Source of the DNA: UBA11872 sp965198285
GTDB taxonomy: Bacteria; Chloroflexota; UBA11872
Direction of reading: 5' to 3'
DNA length: 64,000 nucleotides
NCBI GenBank assembly: GCA_965198285.1
Contig: OZ240251.1
Location: 496,001 to 560,000 of the forward strand
Each line of letters starts with the position of its first letter. The first letter of the stretch is position 1. Below, piece after piece: positions 23,386-31,320 of the stretch. Below the pieces are notes generated by a model. It was not told the DNA's origin. It did not search any database and saw only the letters and a list, made by a program, of their open reading frames with translations. The position numbers and the translations under genes are program-made.

Positions 23386-26298
23386 TCATCCGGCCCGAAA
23401 CGTGACGGGTTCCGACGTCGTCGAGTTGCCGGCGCGATCGGTCGCGATCGCCACCACCTCGTGCTCACCGGGTTCGCTGGACCAATCCACCTGGTAGGGC
23501 GCGAAGCGGGCCACACCGACTGACTCGCCGTCGACCCGAAATTCCACGCTGGCCACACCGCCGGCGTCCTCGACCGCGGCGCCAAGGGGCACGGTTCCGG
23601 CGGCCGCGCTGGCTTCGGCGCCCAGGCCCACCACCTCCACCACGGGCGGCGTGTTGTCTACGGCGAAGCGCCGGAAGGCGATCTCGGCGCCCCCGTCAAG
23701 GGCCCGCACCGTCAGCCGCAGCGTGTAAGCGCCGTCAGGCAGCTGAATGGTGTCGACAGCCCCCAGCTGTTGTTCGACCCGGGGGACGTCCGCTGGCGAG
23801 CCGATCCGCGTCCAGGCGCCGGGCGCGGGGCCCTCGCCGTAGTGCAGTTCGGATGAGCCGAACCCGCCAATGGTGGCCGTGCCGAGGATTTCCAGAATGT
23901 TGCGGCTGGCCTGCCCTTCCACGGGCGCCGTGATCTGCGCCCCGATGCCCTCGGCTGCCGCCACGGGCAGCCCGGTGCCGCCGGCGAAGACGTCGGGCGG
24001 CAGCCGGAACGGCGAGTCCTCGTCCACCCCGCGCTGCCAAGTTGCCGCTTCCGTTGGCAGGACGACGAATACCTGCTCTTCCACCTCGTCGGGCAGCGAG
24101 TCCGGGGTAGCCAGCAGTCCGGTGGGCACGTGGATGCGGAAGGGCTGATGGACCACATCGCGCTGGGTCGGGACGGTTCCGGGCGCGAACTCTTCCTGCT
24201 TCGTTTCGGGCGTGAACGGCGACGGCAATAGGCCCGACAGCGCGTCGACGTCCTGCTTGATCACGCCTGGCGGCCGGGTCCATTCGACGATCTCCAGTCC
24301 TTGATGCACCTGGTCCATGAACCGCTGCCAGATCGGGCCAGCGCCGCGGGCCCCGGTGACGTTGTCCATCGGGGTTCCGTCGGCGTTGCCCACCCAGACT
24401 CCGGCTGCCAGTTGCGGCGTGAAGCCGACGGTTAGCGCGTCGCGCGTTTGGTCGGTGGTTCCGGTCTTTACAGCGGCCGGGCGGTCGGCCAGGTCCAGCA
24501 GCTCCCGGTCCCGCCCGAAGCTTGGCTCGCGGGCGGCCCGGTCTGCGAGAATCGACGTCAAGAGGTAGGCAATCTCCGGTGCCAGCACGCGTTCGGTTAG
24601 CGGCACGCGCCCTAGGCCGAGCGGAGAATCGCTGGCCGCGAGCGAGCAGCCGTCGCCGAGTTGCTCGACGATTAGACTGCGGGAATCGCGGATGCACAGG
24701 ATCGCAGCCGGCGTGACCCGCCGCCCGCCGTTGGCCACGGTGGCGTAGGCGCCGGTTAGTTCGAGCAGCCGGACCTCGTTTGATCCCAGCGCTAGCGCCG
24801 GGCCGATTCGCGACCGGTCGGTGAGCGACGTAATCCCCAGCCGGTCCGCCACATCCAGCGTCGCGTCGAGCCCGGCGAATAACTGCGTTCGCACAGCGGG
24901 GATGTTGAACGAGCTGCCGAGGGCCGTGCGCAGGCTCACGGGGCCGCGAAACTTACGGTCGTAATTGCGCGGGCGGTACGGCTCCTGGCCGGCGATTGGC
25001 ACCGTGGTGGGAATGTCCAGCAGCATGGTTGCCGGGCTATAGCCCTGCTCCAGCGCGCTGGCGTAGGTGAAGAGCTTGAACGCCGAGCCCGGCTGCCGCA
25101 GCGCCGTGGTTACGTTCACCTGGCCGTCGATCGCCTCGTCGTTGAAGTCCAGGCTGCCGACCATGGCCAGGATTTCTCCGGTGGCGGGACGGATGGCTAC
25201 CAGCGCTCCGTTGGTGACCTCGCGCTCGGCCAGGGTCGCCACGTGGTCCCGAACCGCAGTGTCGGCCGCGGTCTGTAGGTCCAGGTCAAGGGTGGTCGTA
25301 ACCTCCCAGCCTTGGCGGCTGATTTCGGGGCCATAGCGGTCCTGGAGGTCGCGCACCACGAAGTCCAGGAAGTGGGGCGCGGGCGAGCTGGTCTCGCGCG
25401 GGGGGGCAATCCGCAGGTCTTCCTCGCGCGCCGCCGCGACCGCGCCAGGCGGCGTCAGGCCGTGGCGTGCGATGGCCGCCAGGACGCGCAGTTGCTCGCG
25501 CCGGGCCGCCTGCTGGTCGACGTGCGGGTTGTGCAACGAGGGTGCGGGCAGGAGGCCGACCAGCATGGCGGCTTCGGCCAGCGTCACGTCGGCCAGATCC
25601 TTGTCGAAGTAGGCCTCGGCCGCCGCGGCCACGCCGTAGGTGAGGCCGCCGTAGTGGTTCTGGTTGAGGTAAAGCCCCAGGATCTCGTCCTTGGAGAACC
25701 TTTGGCTGATCTGCCAGGCCAGCACGGCCTCCCGCAGCTTGCGCTCGTAGGTCTCCTCGGGCGTGAGGAGGGCGTTCTTGACCAGTTGCTGCGTGATGGT
25801 GCTGGCGCCGGACACCACTTCCCCGCCGCGCCAGTTACTCCAGATCGCGCGGGCGATGGCGCGCACCTCCACCCCGGGGTTGTCGTAGAAGGTGGCGTCC
25901 TCGGCGGCTACCACGGCGATCTTGACGACCTGCGGGATGTCCTCGGGCGGCACCACCCGCCGCCGGCCCTCGCCCAGCAGCTCTCCAAGCGGTCGCCCCC
26001 GGCGGTCGCGGATCGTGGTGGTCTGAAAGAGTTGCCCGCCGACCGTGGCAATCTCATCGACCGGCGGCAGATCGGTCAGGAACGTGGCGGCCACGTTGAG
26101 GGCGATGGCCACGCCGATGCCCGTAGCCACGACGAACGCCACGAGGACAGCGCCCAGCCCGGCCAGGGCGCCCAGCCCGGCCAGGCCCGCCCAGAGCCAG
26201 AGACGGCTGGTACGCTTTCGGGGTTCGGCGATCAGCCGTCTTTGTTTGGCCATAGCCCCGTCTCGCCGCGCGGCCGCGGTCCTTCGTGTGTCGTCCAC
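23386..26298 (-). CDS. Class A penicillin-binding protein (GT51 plus transpeptidase) with C-terminal Ig-like domains
   Basis: A 970-residue protein; an ATG at 26253 is an equally good start. A membrane anchor lies near 35-65. The GT51 transglycosylase has Ala-Ala-Glu-Asp-Ala-Thr-Phe-Tyr-Asp and Ser-Thr-Ile-Thr-Gln-Gln-Leu-Val-Lys-Asn. The transpeptidase has Gly-Ser-Ala-Phe-Lys (SxxK), Ser-Phe-Asn and Lys-Thr-Gly-Thr-Thr. About 200 C-terminal residues form Ig-like beta domains (Asp-Asn-Thr-Pro-Pro-Val-Val). It builds and crosslinks peptidoglycan outside the membrane. The complete motif set argues for a true peptidoglycan wall in this organism. Confidence 0.93.
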   Translation of the reverse strand: MDDTRRTAAARRDGAMAKQRRLIAEPRKRTSRLWLWAGLAGLGALAGLGAVLVAFVVATGIGVAIALNVAATFLTDLPPVDEIATVGGQLFQTTTIRDRRGRPLGELLGEGRRRVVPPEDIPQVVKIAVVAAEDATFYDNPGVEVRAIARAIWSNWRGGEVVSGASTITQQLVKNALLTPEETYERKLREAVLAWQISQRFSKDEILGLYLNQNHYGGLTYGVAAAAEAYFDKDLADVTLAEAAMLVGLLPAPSLHNPHVDQQAARREQLRVLAAIARHGLTPPGAVAAAREEDLRIAPPRETSSPAPHFLDFVVRDLQDRYGPEISRQGWEVTTTLDLDLQTAADTAVRDHVATLAEREVTNGALVAIRPATGEILAMVGSLDFNDEAIDGQVNVTTALRQPGSAFKLFTYASALEQGYSPATMLLDIPTTVPIAGQEPYRPRNYDRKFRGPVSLRTALGSSFNIPAVRTQLFAGLDATLDVADRLGITSLTDRSRIGPALALGSNEVRLLELTGAYATVANGGRRVTPAAILCIRDSRSLIVEQLGDGCSLAASDSPLGLGRVPLTERVLAPEIAYLLTSILADRAAREPSFGRDRELLDLADRPAAVKTGTTDQTRDALTVGFTPQLAAGVWVGNADGTPMDNVTGARGAGPIWQRFMDQVHQGLEIVEWTRPPGVIKQDVDALSGLLPSPFTPETKQEEFAPGTVPTQRDVVHQPFRIHVPTGLLATPDSLPDEVEEQVFVVLPTEAATWQRGVDEDSPFRLPPDVFAGGTGLPVAAAEGIGAQITAPVEGQASRNILEILGTATIGGFGSSELHYGEGPAPGAWTRIGSPADVPRVEQQLGAVDTIQLPDGAYTLRLTVRALDGGAEIAFRRFAVDNTPPVVEVVGLGAEASAAAGTVPLGAAVEDAGGVASVEFRVDGESVGVARFAPYQVDWSSEPGEHEVVAIATDRAGNSTTSEPVTFRAG

Positions 26299-26369
26299 TC
26301 AAGGCTACGCGCTGCACGGCCGCGAGCTCGCGGCCCTTCGGTGAAGCCTCAGAACCGGGAGCTTGCGTG

Positions 26370-26939
26370 ATGGCCACGCCTTCGGCCGCACACTCCCGCT
26401 GGCGGCTCGCGGCGCAGGCCGTCGGCCTGCTGGGCGTCTTCGCCATCGCGGTCCTCGCGGTGGTTTACGCCGAGGTGCTGCGCGACCGGCTGGCGGGTGC
26501 CGGCTACCTGGCCGTCTTTCTTCTCACCGCCGTGGGCGCCGCCACCCTGATCCTGCCGGCGCCCGCCGCCGTAAGCGTGGGCGCCTTTGCCGCGGCGCTG
26601 GACAACATCTGGGCCGTCGGGCTGGTCGGCGCCACCGGCCAAATGGTCGGCGAACTGGGCGGTTACTACATCGGCTGGTCCGGCAAGGGCGCCATTGGCC
26701 ACATCAAGGGCTACGACAGGGTCCGCGCCTGGATGGTCCGTCACGGCGCGCTGACCCTTTTCGTGATGGCCGCGATCCCCAACCCCTTCTTCGACATCGC
26801 CGGCATGATCGCCGGCGCCACCCGGATCGGGCTGGTGCGATTCGTTCTGGCGTCGTGGCCGGGGCTTCTGATCAAGAACATCGCCTTTGCCTGGGCCGGC
26901 GTGGCCGGCCTGCAGCTGCTGGGCTGGCTGACGCACTAA
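26370..26939 (+). CDS. VTT/DedA-like membrane protein
   Basis: A 190-residue protein from the ATG at 26370. About five hydrophobic helices are interrupted by Leu-Pro-Ala-Pro-Ala-Ala-Val-Ser-Val-Gly-Ala-Phe and Gly-Glu-Leu-Gly-Gly-Tyr-Tyr-Ile-Gly. A later re-entrant loop has Ala-Ile-Pro-Asn-Pro-Phe-Phe-Asp. This matches the VTT (SNARE-associated) fold of DedA-like lipid scramblases or flippases. Members are linked to undecaprenyl-phosphate or phospholipid recycling. Divergence from the penicillin-binding protein gene is suggestive of a shared envelope role. Confidence 0.78.
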   Translation: MATPSAAHSRWRLAAQAVGLLGVFAIAVLAVVYAEVLRDRLAGAGYLAVFLLTAVGAATLILPAPAAVSVGAFAAALDNIWAVGLVGATGQMVGELGGYYIGWSGKGAIGHIKGYDRVRAWMVRHGALTLFVMAAIPNPFFDIAGMIAGATRIGLVRFVLASWPGLLIKNIAFAWAGVAGLQLLGWLTH

Positions 26940-26942
26940 CGG

Positions 26943-27098
26943 CTAGTCGCTTGACCCTCCGGTCGGCGGTTCGGGCGCAAACTCATCGCCCACCAAGCGC
27001 CGTTTCGCCTCGTCGTAGGCAAAGACTCCGACCGCCACGACGAAGATGAGCACGACCATCAGACCGATGGCCGCCAGCGCACCGGTTATGAATCGCAT
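26943..27098 (-). CDS. Small single-pass membrane protein
   Basis: A 51-residue protein from the ATG at 27098. One membrane helix (Leu-Ala-Ala-Ile-Gly-Leu-Met-Val-Val-Leu-Ile-Phe-Val-Val) is followed by a short charged cytoplasmic tail with Asp-Glu-Ala-Lys-Arg-Arg and a Pro-rich end. The upstream in-frame extension to 27149 looks less likely. It ends four bases from the stop of the VTT gene. No family is recognised. Confidence 0.5.
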   Translation of the reverse strand: MRFITGALAAIGLMVVLIFVVAVGVFAYDEAKRRLVGDEFAPEPPTGGSSD

Positions 27099-27561
27099 AG
27101 GAATCGACCCTTTCACGTGAGCACGGCAGGCGTCGCGAATTGCGCCCAATTCTATGACCGCGCACCCGCCGCGACCACGGGTAGACCGCGAATCTAGTTA
27201 CTTCGGTAACGGCAACTTCGCAACGGTGCTTTCGTTTCAGGTTCGGAACCACGCTGCCCATCTCGACGACAGCAAGGAAGCGCCGGAAACTGACTAATTT
27301 AAACTCAGCCTGGTGCAATCTGGCTTGTCGCGCGTAACGCCCGCGCCGCGGCCCTTGGGCCGCTGTCTTGAAGTGGAGCCGAAAGGCCGGGCCGGGCACA
27401 ATGTCCACTCAGCCGTCGGGTGGCCCAAATCGTCACTAAAATAATTTCTATCGTCTCAGTTGTTCTCTTGCTAACAGGTTTGGTGCGCCTAGCTTTGCCG
27501 ACGACGGTCTGCTAGCCTCTTCGTCCCGCATCAAAGGCGCGGTGCGGATGTTGGGGATGGG
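27099..27561. other. Intergenic region upstream of dnaA
   Basis: No gene is visible. A locally A+T-richer stretch at about 27425-27480 (ACTAAAATAATTTC and neighbours) probably carries the dnaA promoter, but I cannot assign -35 and -10 hexamers confidently. No clear DnaA box was seen here, in contrast to the downstream side of dnaA. Confidence 0.5.
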
Positions 27562-28920
27562 ATGCTGAGTCAACGGACATGGGAGGCTGCCCTCGGGGCG
27601 CTGCAAGTTGAGGTTCCAAAGGCGGACTTTGCCGCCTGGTTTCGGGATGCGCGGTTCGTCCGCGCCGGCGGCCACGAGATTGTCGTAGCCGTCCCGACCG
27701 TTTTCGCCAAGGAAATCGTCACGCGGCGGTACCGCGAGCTGGTCGCGCGCGCGGTATCGAAGGCGCACGGCGGTGATGTCAACGTTACATTCGTCGTGCA
27801 GGCTGACCAACCCGCGGGCCCACCCGCATGGCTGGGGGACCCGCCGCCGGCACTGGCGCCCGCTTCCGACCGCGCCGGGTCCCTCGGGACGCGGCTCAAC
27901 CCCCGCTACACCTTTGAGCGCTTCATGGTCGGCTCGTCGAACCGCTTACCGCACGCCGCGGCACTGCGGGTGAGCGAGCGGCCGGGTGACGTGTATAACC
28001 CGCTCTTTCTTTACAGCGGGGTCGGTCTGGGCAAGACGCATCTCCTGCACGCCATCGGCCACGCCGTGCTGGCGCGGCGCCCTGAGACCCGCCTGCGATA
28101 CGTACCCTGCGAGACATTTGTCAACGACCTGTTACACGCGATCCGCACGGAGAGCCGGGGTGACCGTCGCCGTCGCTTCCGCGAGCGCTATCGCACCGTT
28201 GACCTGCTGATGGTGGACGACGTTGAGTTCCTCTCCCGCACCGAGGCCTCGCAGGAAGAAATGTTCCACACGTTCAACGCCATCTACGAAGCCGGCGGGC
28301 AAATCGTGCTCACGAGCGACCGCCCGCCGCGCGAGATCGCGCGCCTTGAAGCGCGTCTACGCAGCCGGTTCGAGGTCGGTCTGGTCGCCGACGTTCAGGC
28401 GCCCGACCTGGACTTGCGGCGCATGATTCTGCACCAGCAGGCCGCGGCGGCCGGCGTCAGCGTTCCGGACGCCATGGTTGACTATCTCGCGGACAAGATC
28501 ACTCGCAACGTTCGCGAGCTGGAAGGCGCCCTGACCCGCACGCTGATCTACGCCGAGCTGCACGGGCTGCAGCTTGAGCCGTCCGCCGCCGAGCAGGCGC
28601 TGTCGGGGCTCGGGCGGGCAACGGCCGACCGACCGCCCGCGCCGACCGCCATCCTGGCGGCCACCGGCCAGCACTTCGATATCCCGCAAGACGACCTGCT
28701 GGGGAAGCGCCGCGACGCCCGGACGGCTGGCGCACGCCAGGTCGCCATGTATCTGATGCGCAACGACGGGCAGGAGACCCTGCCCGAGATTGGCCGGGTT
28801 CTCGGCGGTCGTGACCACACCACGGTGATGTACGGCTGCGCCAAGATTGAGCGCCGGCTGAAGCTCGAGGATCAGCTCAAAGCCGATATCGAAGCGATCC
28901 GCGCCCATCTGGCGGCATAG
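27562..28920 (+). CDS. dnaA: Chromosomal replication initiator protein DnaA
   Basis: A 452-residue protein with all four domains. Domain I (about 1-80) has Trp-Glu-Ala-Ala-Leu and Phe-Arg-Asp-Ala-Arg-Phe. A short variable linker follows, then AAA+ domain III with Walker A Gly-Val-Gly-Leu-Gly-Lys-Thr-His (about 152) and Walker B Leu-Met-Val-Asp-Asp-Val-Glu-Phe (about 214). The C-terminal DNA-binding signature Gly-Gly-Arg-Asp-His-Thr-Thr-Val-Met-Tyr-Gly (about 412) is nearly canonical. It binds DnaA boxes and melts the origin. DnaA boxes lie just downstream. dnaN, gyrB and rpmH are not adjacent. Confidence 0.97.
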   Translation: MLSQRTWEAALGALQVEVPKADFAAWFRDARFVRAGGHEIVVAVPTVFAKEIVTRRYRELVARAVSKAHGGDVNVTFVVQADQPAGPPAWLGDPPPALAPASDRAGSLGTRLNPRYTFERFMVGSSNRLPHAAALRVSERPGDVYNPLFLYSGVGLGKTHLLHAIGHAVLARRPETRLRYVPCETFVNDLLHAIRTESRGDRRRRFRERYRTVDLLMVDDVEFLSRTEASQEEMFHTFNAIYEAGGQIVLTSDRPPREIARLEARLRSRFEVGLVADVQAPDLDLRRMILHQQAAAAGVSVPDAMVDYLADKITRNVRELEGALTRTLIYAELHGLQLEPSAAEQALSGLGRATADRPPAPTAILAATGQHFDIPQDDLLGKRRDARTAGARQVAMYLMRNDGQETLPEIGRVLGGRDHTTVMYGCAKIERRLKLEDQLKADIEAIRAHLAA

Positions 28921-29382
28921 CCCCCAAAAGACCCCCCTCTGTGGATTACTCGCTCTTTTGTGTGGATAACTGCCTGCAGGTGTGGATACGCAGGGTGCAT
29001 TCGTACCTCCTCAGCCCACACGATGACCCTAGTTCCAGCCGTATCCGCTCGTGTGCGCAGCCCATCCACACCCGGCTGTCCTGCCACTTGAGCCGCAAGA
29101 CACCCACCACAAAGGAGTGCCGCGCTCGCGCGCAGCCTTCTTTCCCCAGCACTCACGCCCCGACTAGGACTACGGCCAATTCTTCTTAACAGCAAACCAC
29201 AGCACTGTTGGGAAGACCGGAGCGTGCTGGGTACGGCCTAGCACACACGACATGATCCCGACAGGGGTGCGCGATGAATCGCGTGGCGAGCCGTATTGTT
29301 TCGGAGTACCGACGTGCAGATGCTGGACAGTCCATCCAAAGTAGTGTAAGCTAATCGTATACGGAACGCGTGTGAGCTAGCG
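28921..29382. other. Probable chromosomal replication origin (oriC) between dnaA and parB
   Basis: Three same-orientation DnaA boxes lie at 28940-28948 (TGTGGATTA), 28961-28969 (TGTGGATAA, perfect) and 28981-28989 (TGTGGATAC). Their spacing of 21 and 20 bases is about two helical turns. An inverted weaker box (CCATCCACA) is at 29062-29070, and a doubtful one at 29332-29340. Modestly A+T-rich stretches near 29175-29205 and 29338-29362 could be the unwinding element. There is no gene in the region. The dnaA-boxes-parB arrangement is typical of bacterial origins. Confidence 0.85.
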
Positions 29383-30213
29383 GTGGTGGCGATTCAACAG
29401 ATGGCATCCGATCGCGGCTTGACTGACTTCCCAGCCGACATACCCAGTGACCGTCGCTCGGTTCCGCTTGACCGTATTGAACCCAATCCAGAACAGCCGC
29501 GGCGGCGTTTCGACGCGGAAGATGAGGCGGCCCTGGCGGCGTCGATTCGACGTTACGGCGTGCTCCAAGCACTGTTGGTTACACCGTCAATCGAGCGGCC
29601 GGGACACTTTCTGCTGGTGGCTGGCGAGCGGCGCTGGCGAGCGGCGCGCACGGCGGGCCTGGCCGAGGTTCCGGTCAGGATCATCGCTGCCGACGCTCGG
29701 CGTCGGGTGGAACTGGCGCTGGTCGAGAACGTGCAGCGCAGCGACCTGGGGCCGATGGAGCGAGCGCACGCCTACCAGGGACTGATCGATGACTTTGGAA
29801 TGACACAAGCGCAGGTGGCGGCCGTGGTGGGCTTGAGCCGGTCGGCGGTGGCCAACACGCTGCGGCTGCAGCGGCTGGACGCGGAGATGCAGCAGGCGCT
29901 GGCCGAGGGCCGTATCACCGAGAGTCACGGCCGCACCCTGGTGGGCATATCCGACCGGGTAATGCGGCAGCGGCTGTTTCTGCGCATGCTGACCGGTCGC
30001 CTCAATCTGCGGCAGGCCGAGCGGGCGGCCCGCCGCATCCTGTCGCCGCCGCTCCCGCCCGACGTCGAGTTGGCGCATGTCGCCGAGCGCTTGCAGTGGC
30101 GGCTGGGAACCCGCGTACGCTTTGTGGGCACCCGGGAGCGTGGTCGCATCCAGATCGAATACCGAGATCCGGAGGATCTGGACACGCTGCTGAGCATGCT
30201 GCTGCCGGACTGA
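29383..30213 (+). CDS. parB: ParB/Spo0J chromosome-partitioning protein
   Basis: A 276-residue protein starting at GTG 29383 (GTG 29386 and ATG 29401 are alternatives). The N-terminal CTPase/nuclease-like domain has Arg-Ile-Glu-Pro-Asn-Pro-Glu-Gln-Pro-Arg and Val-Ala-Gly-Glu-Arg-Arg-Trp-Arg-Ala-Ala (about 80). Leu-Val-Glu-Asn-Val-Gln-Arg follows. The helix-turn-helix has Met-Thr-Gln-Ala-Gln-Val-Ala-Ala-Val-Val-Gly-Leu-Ser-Arg (about 143). It loads on parS and spreads as a CTP clamp. A perfect parS occurs at 41776. The usual partner parA/soj is not next to it. Confidence 0.95.
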   Translation: MVAIQQMASDRGLTDFPADIPSDRRSVPLDRIEPNPEQPRRRFDAEDEAALAASIRRYGVLQALLVTPSIERPGHFLLVAGERRWRAARTAGLAEVPVRIIAADARRRVELALVENVQRSDLGPMERAHAYQGLIDDFGMTQAQVAAVVGLSRSAVANTLRLQRLDAEMQQALAEGRITESHGRTLVGISDRVMRQRLFLRMLTGRLNLRQAERAARRILSPPLPPDVELAHVAERLQWRLGTRVRFVGTRERGRIQIEYRDPEDLDTLLSMLLPD

Positions 30214-30222
30214 GCGGATCAC

Positions 30223-30927
30223 ATGAAGCGCTGGCGGTACGGCGTCTGGCGGCCGAGCCCGGTGGCTGGCGCGCTCCTTGTGGCCAACACCGCGGTCTTT
30301 CTTCTCCAGGCTCTTCAGGGGCCGGCGGGACAGGAGTGGATCGTCCGCTACGGGCTGATCCCCGCGGTGCTGTTTCATGGAGAGCGGTTCTCGATCCCGG
30401 GCGCGCCGGCGCCCTACGCACTGACGCTGGTGAGCTCTTCCTTTCTTCACGGCAACCTGGCGCATTTGGCGGTGAACCTGGCGTTCATCGCGGTGCTTGG
30501 ATCAATGGTTGAGCGTGCGATCGGCGGGTGGCGGTTTGCCGCTATTTGGACCGCCGGGGTGACGGTCGGTGGGGCGTGCCACGCGCTGCTGAACAGCGGA
30601 TCAATCATCCCGACCATCGGGGCCAGCGCAGGTGTGGCTGGTCTCATCGGCGTGGTGACGGTCGGCGGTTGGGCGGGGCTGGTGGCCGGCGGCCTCTGGC
30701 TCTCGGTGCAACTGATCGGCGATCTGGCCCAGGCGCCGGAACTGCTTGACGCGGACGTTGCGTGGCAAGCTCACCTCGGCGGGTTCGCAACAGGCATCAT
30801 GGGAGGACTGCTCGTGCGCTGGGAGCTCCGACGACGGCGCAGGGCGCGCCGGCCGGGCGACGCTGCTTCCGACGCGGGCGACGCAGAGTCTGCGCCGAAT
30901 GGCCGCCAGGAGGGAACGGATGGCTAA
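30223..30927 (+). CDS. Rhomboid family intramembrane serine protease
   Basis: A 234-residue protein with about six membrane helices. The catalytic motif Gly-Ala-Ser-Ala-Gly has the nucleophile Ser near residue 135, and His in Ala-His-Leu-Gly-Gly-Phe is near 184. The upstream His-Leu-Ala-Val-Asn matches the oxyanion His-x-x-x-Asn. A basic and Ala/Asp-rich tail follows the last helix. It cleaves membrane protein segments within the bilayer. It begins 10 bases after parB and overlaps the next small gene, so the three are probably one operon. Confidence 0.9.
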   Translation: MKRWRYGVWRPSPVAGALLVANTAVFLLQALQGPAGQEWIVRYGLIPAVLFHGERFSIPGAPAPYALTLVSSSFLHGNLAHLAVNLAFIAVLGSMVERAIGGWRFAAIWTAGVTVGGACHALLNSGSIIPTIGASAGVAGLIGVVTVGGWAGLVAGGLWLSVQLIGDLAQAPELLDADVAWQAHLGGFATGIMGGLLVRWELRRRRRARRPGDAASDAGDAESAPNGRQEGTDG

Positions 30928-31177
30928 CCGACGGCGGTCAACCCGGCGGCGACGTCGCACGCCGATCCGGCCCGCCGTGCGCCGGCCGACGGCGACCGCC
31001 GAGACCCCCGGACGGCTCGCAGCCGCGCCGATGGCAGGTGCACCGGCTTCCACCACCGATCGCAGGGCGGTGTCATTGCCTTCGTTGCCGCACCTGCGCC
31101 GAGACTTGGCTCTCAGTACGGGCCTCGGCTTCGCCCTCACCCTGGTGGTTGTCGTCGCTGGCCTGGCGACCGGCTAG
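30920..31177 (+). CDS. Small basic single-pass membrane protein
   Basis: An 85-residue protein. The ATG at 30920 has AGGAGGG at 30909-30915 as ribosome site and overlaps the rhomboid stop. The N-terminal third is very Arg-rich, the middle Pro/Ala-rich, and the end is one membrane helix (Leu-Gly-Phe-Ala-Leu-Thr-Leu-Val-Val-Val-Val). A cytoplasmic basic tail might contact nucleic acid or membrane lipids; that is speculation. I recognise no family. Confidence 0.55.
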   Translation: MANRRRSTRRRRRTPIRPAVRRPTATAETPGRLAAAPMAGAPASTTDRRAVSLPSLPHLRRDLALSTGLGFALTLVVVVAGLATG

Positions 31178-31320
31178 GGACCAGTGGCAACGCTGGCGGT
31201 ATTACCTATAATCCTGATCGGTGGTGGCGCCGCTGGCGCTGCGTACCCTCGAATGGACACGACGGTGGCGCAGTTGTCCGTAGCGACGAAGGAAGGGTTG
31301 CGCACCTGACCCGCGTACGC

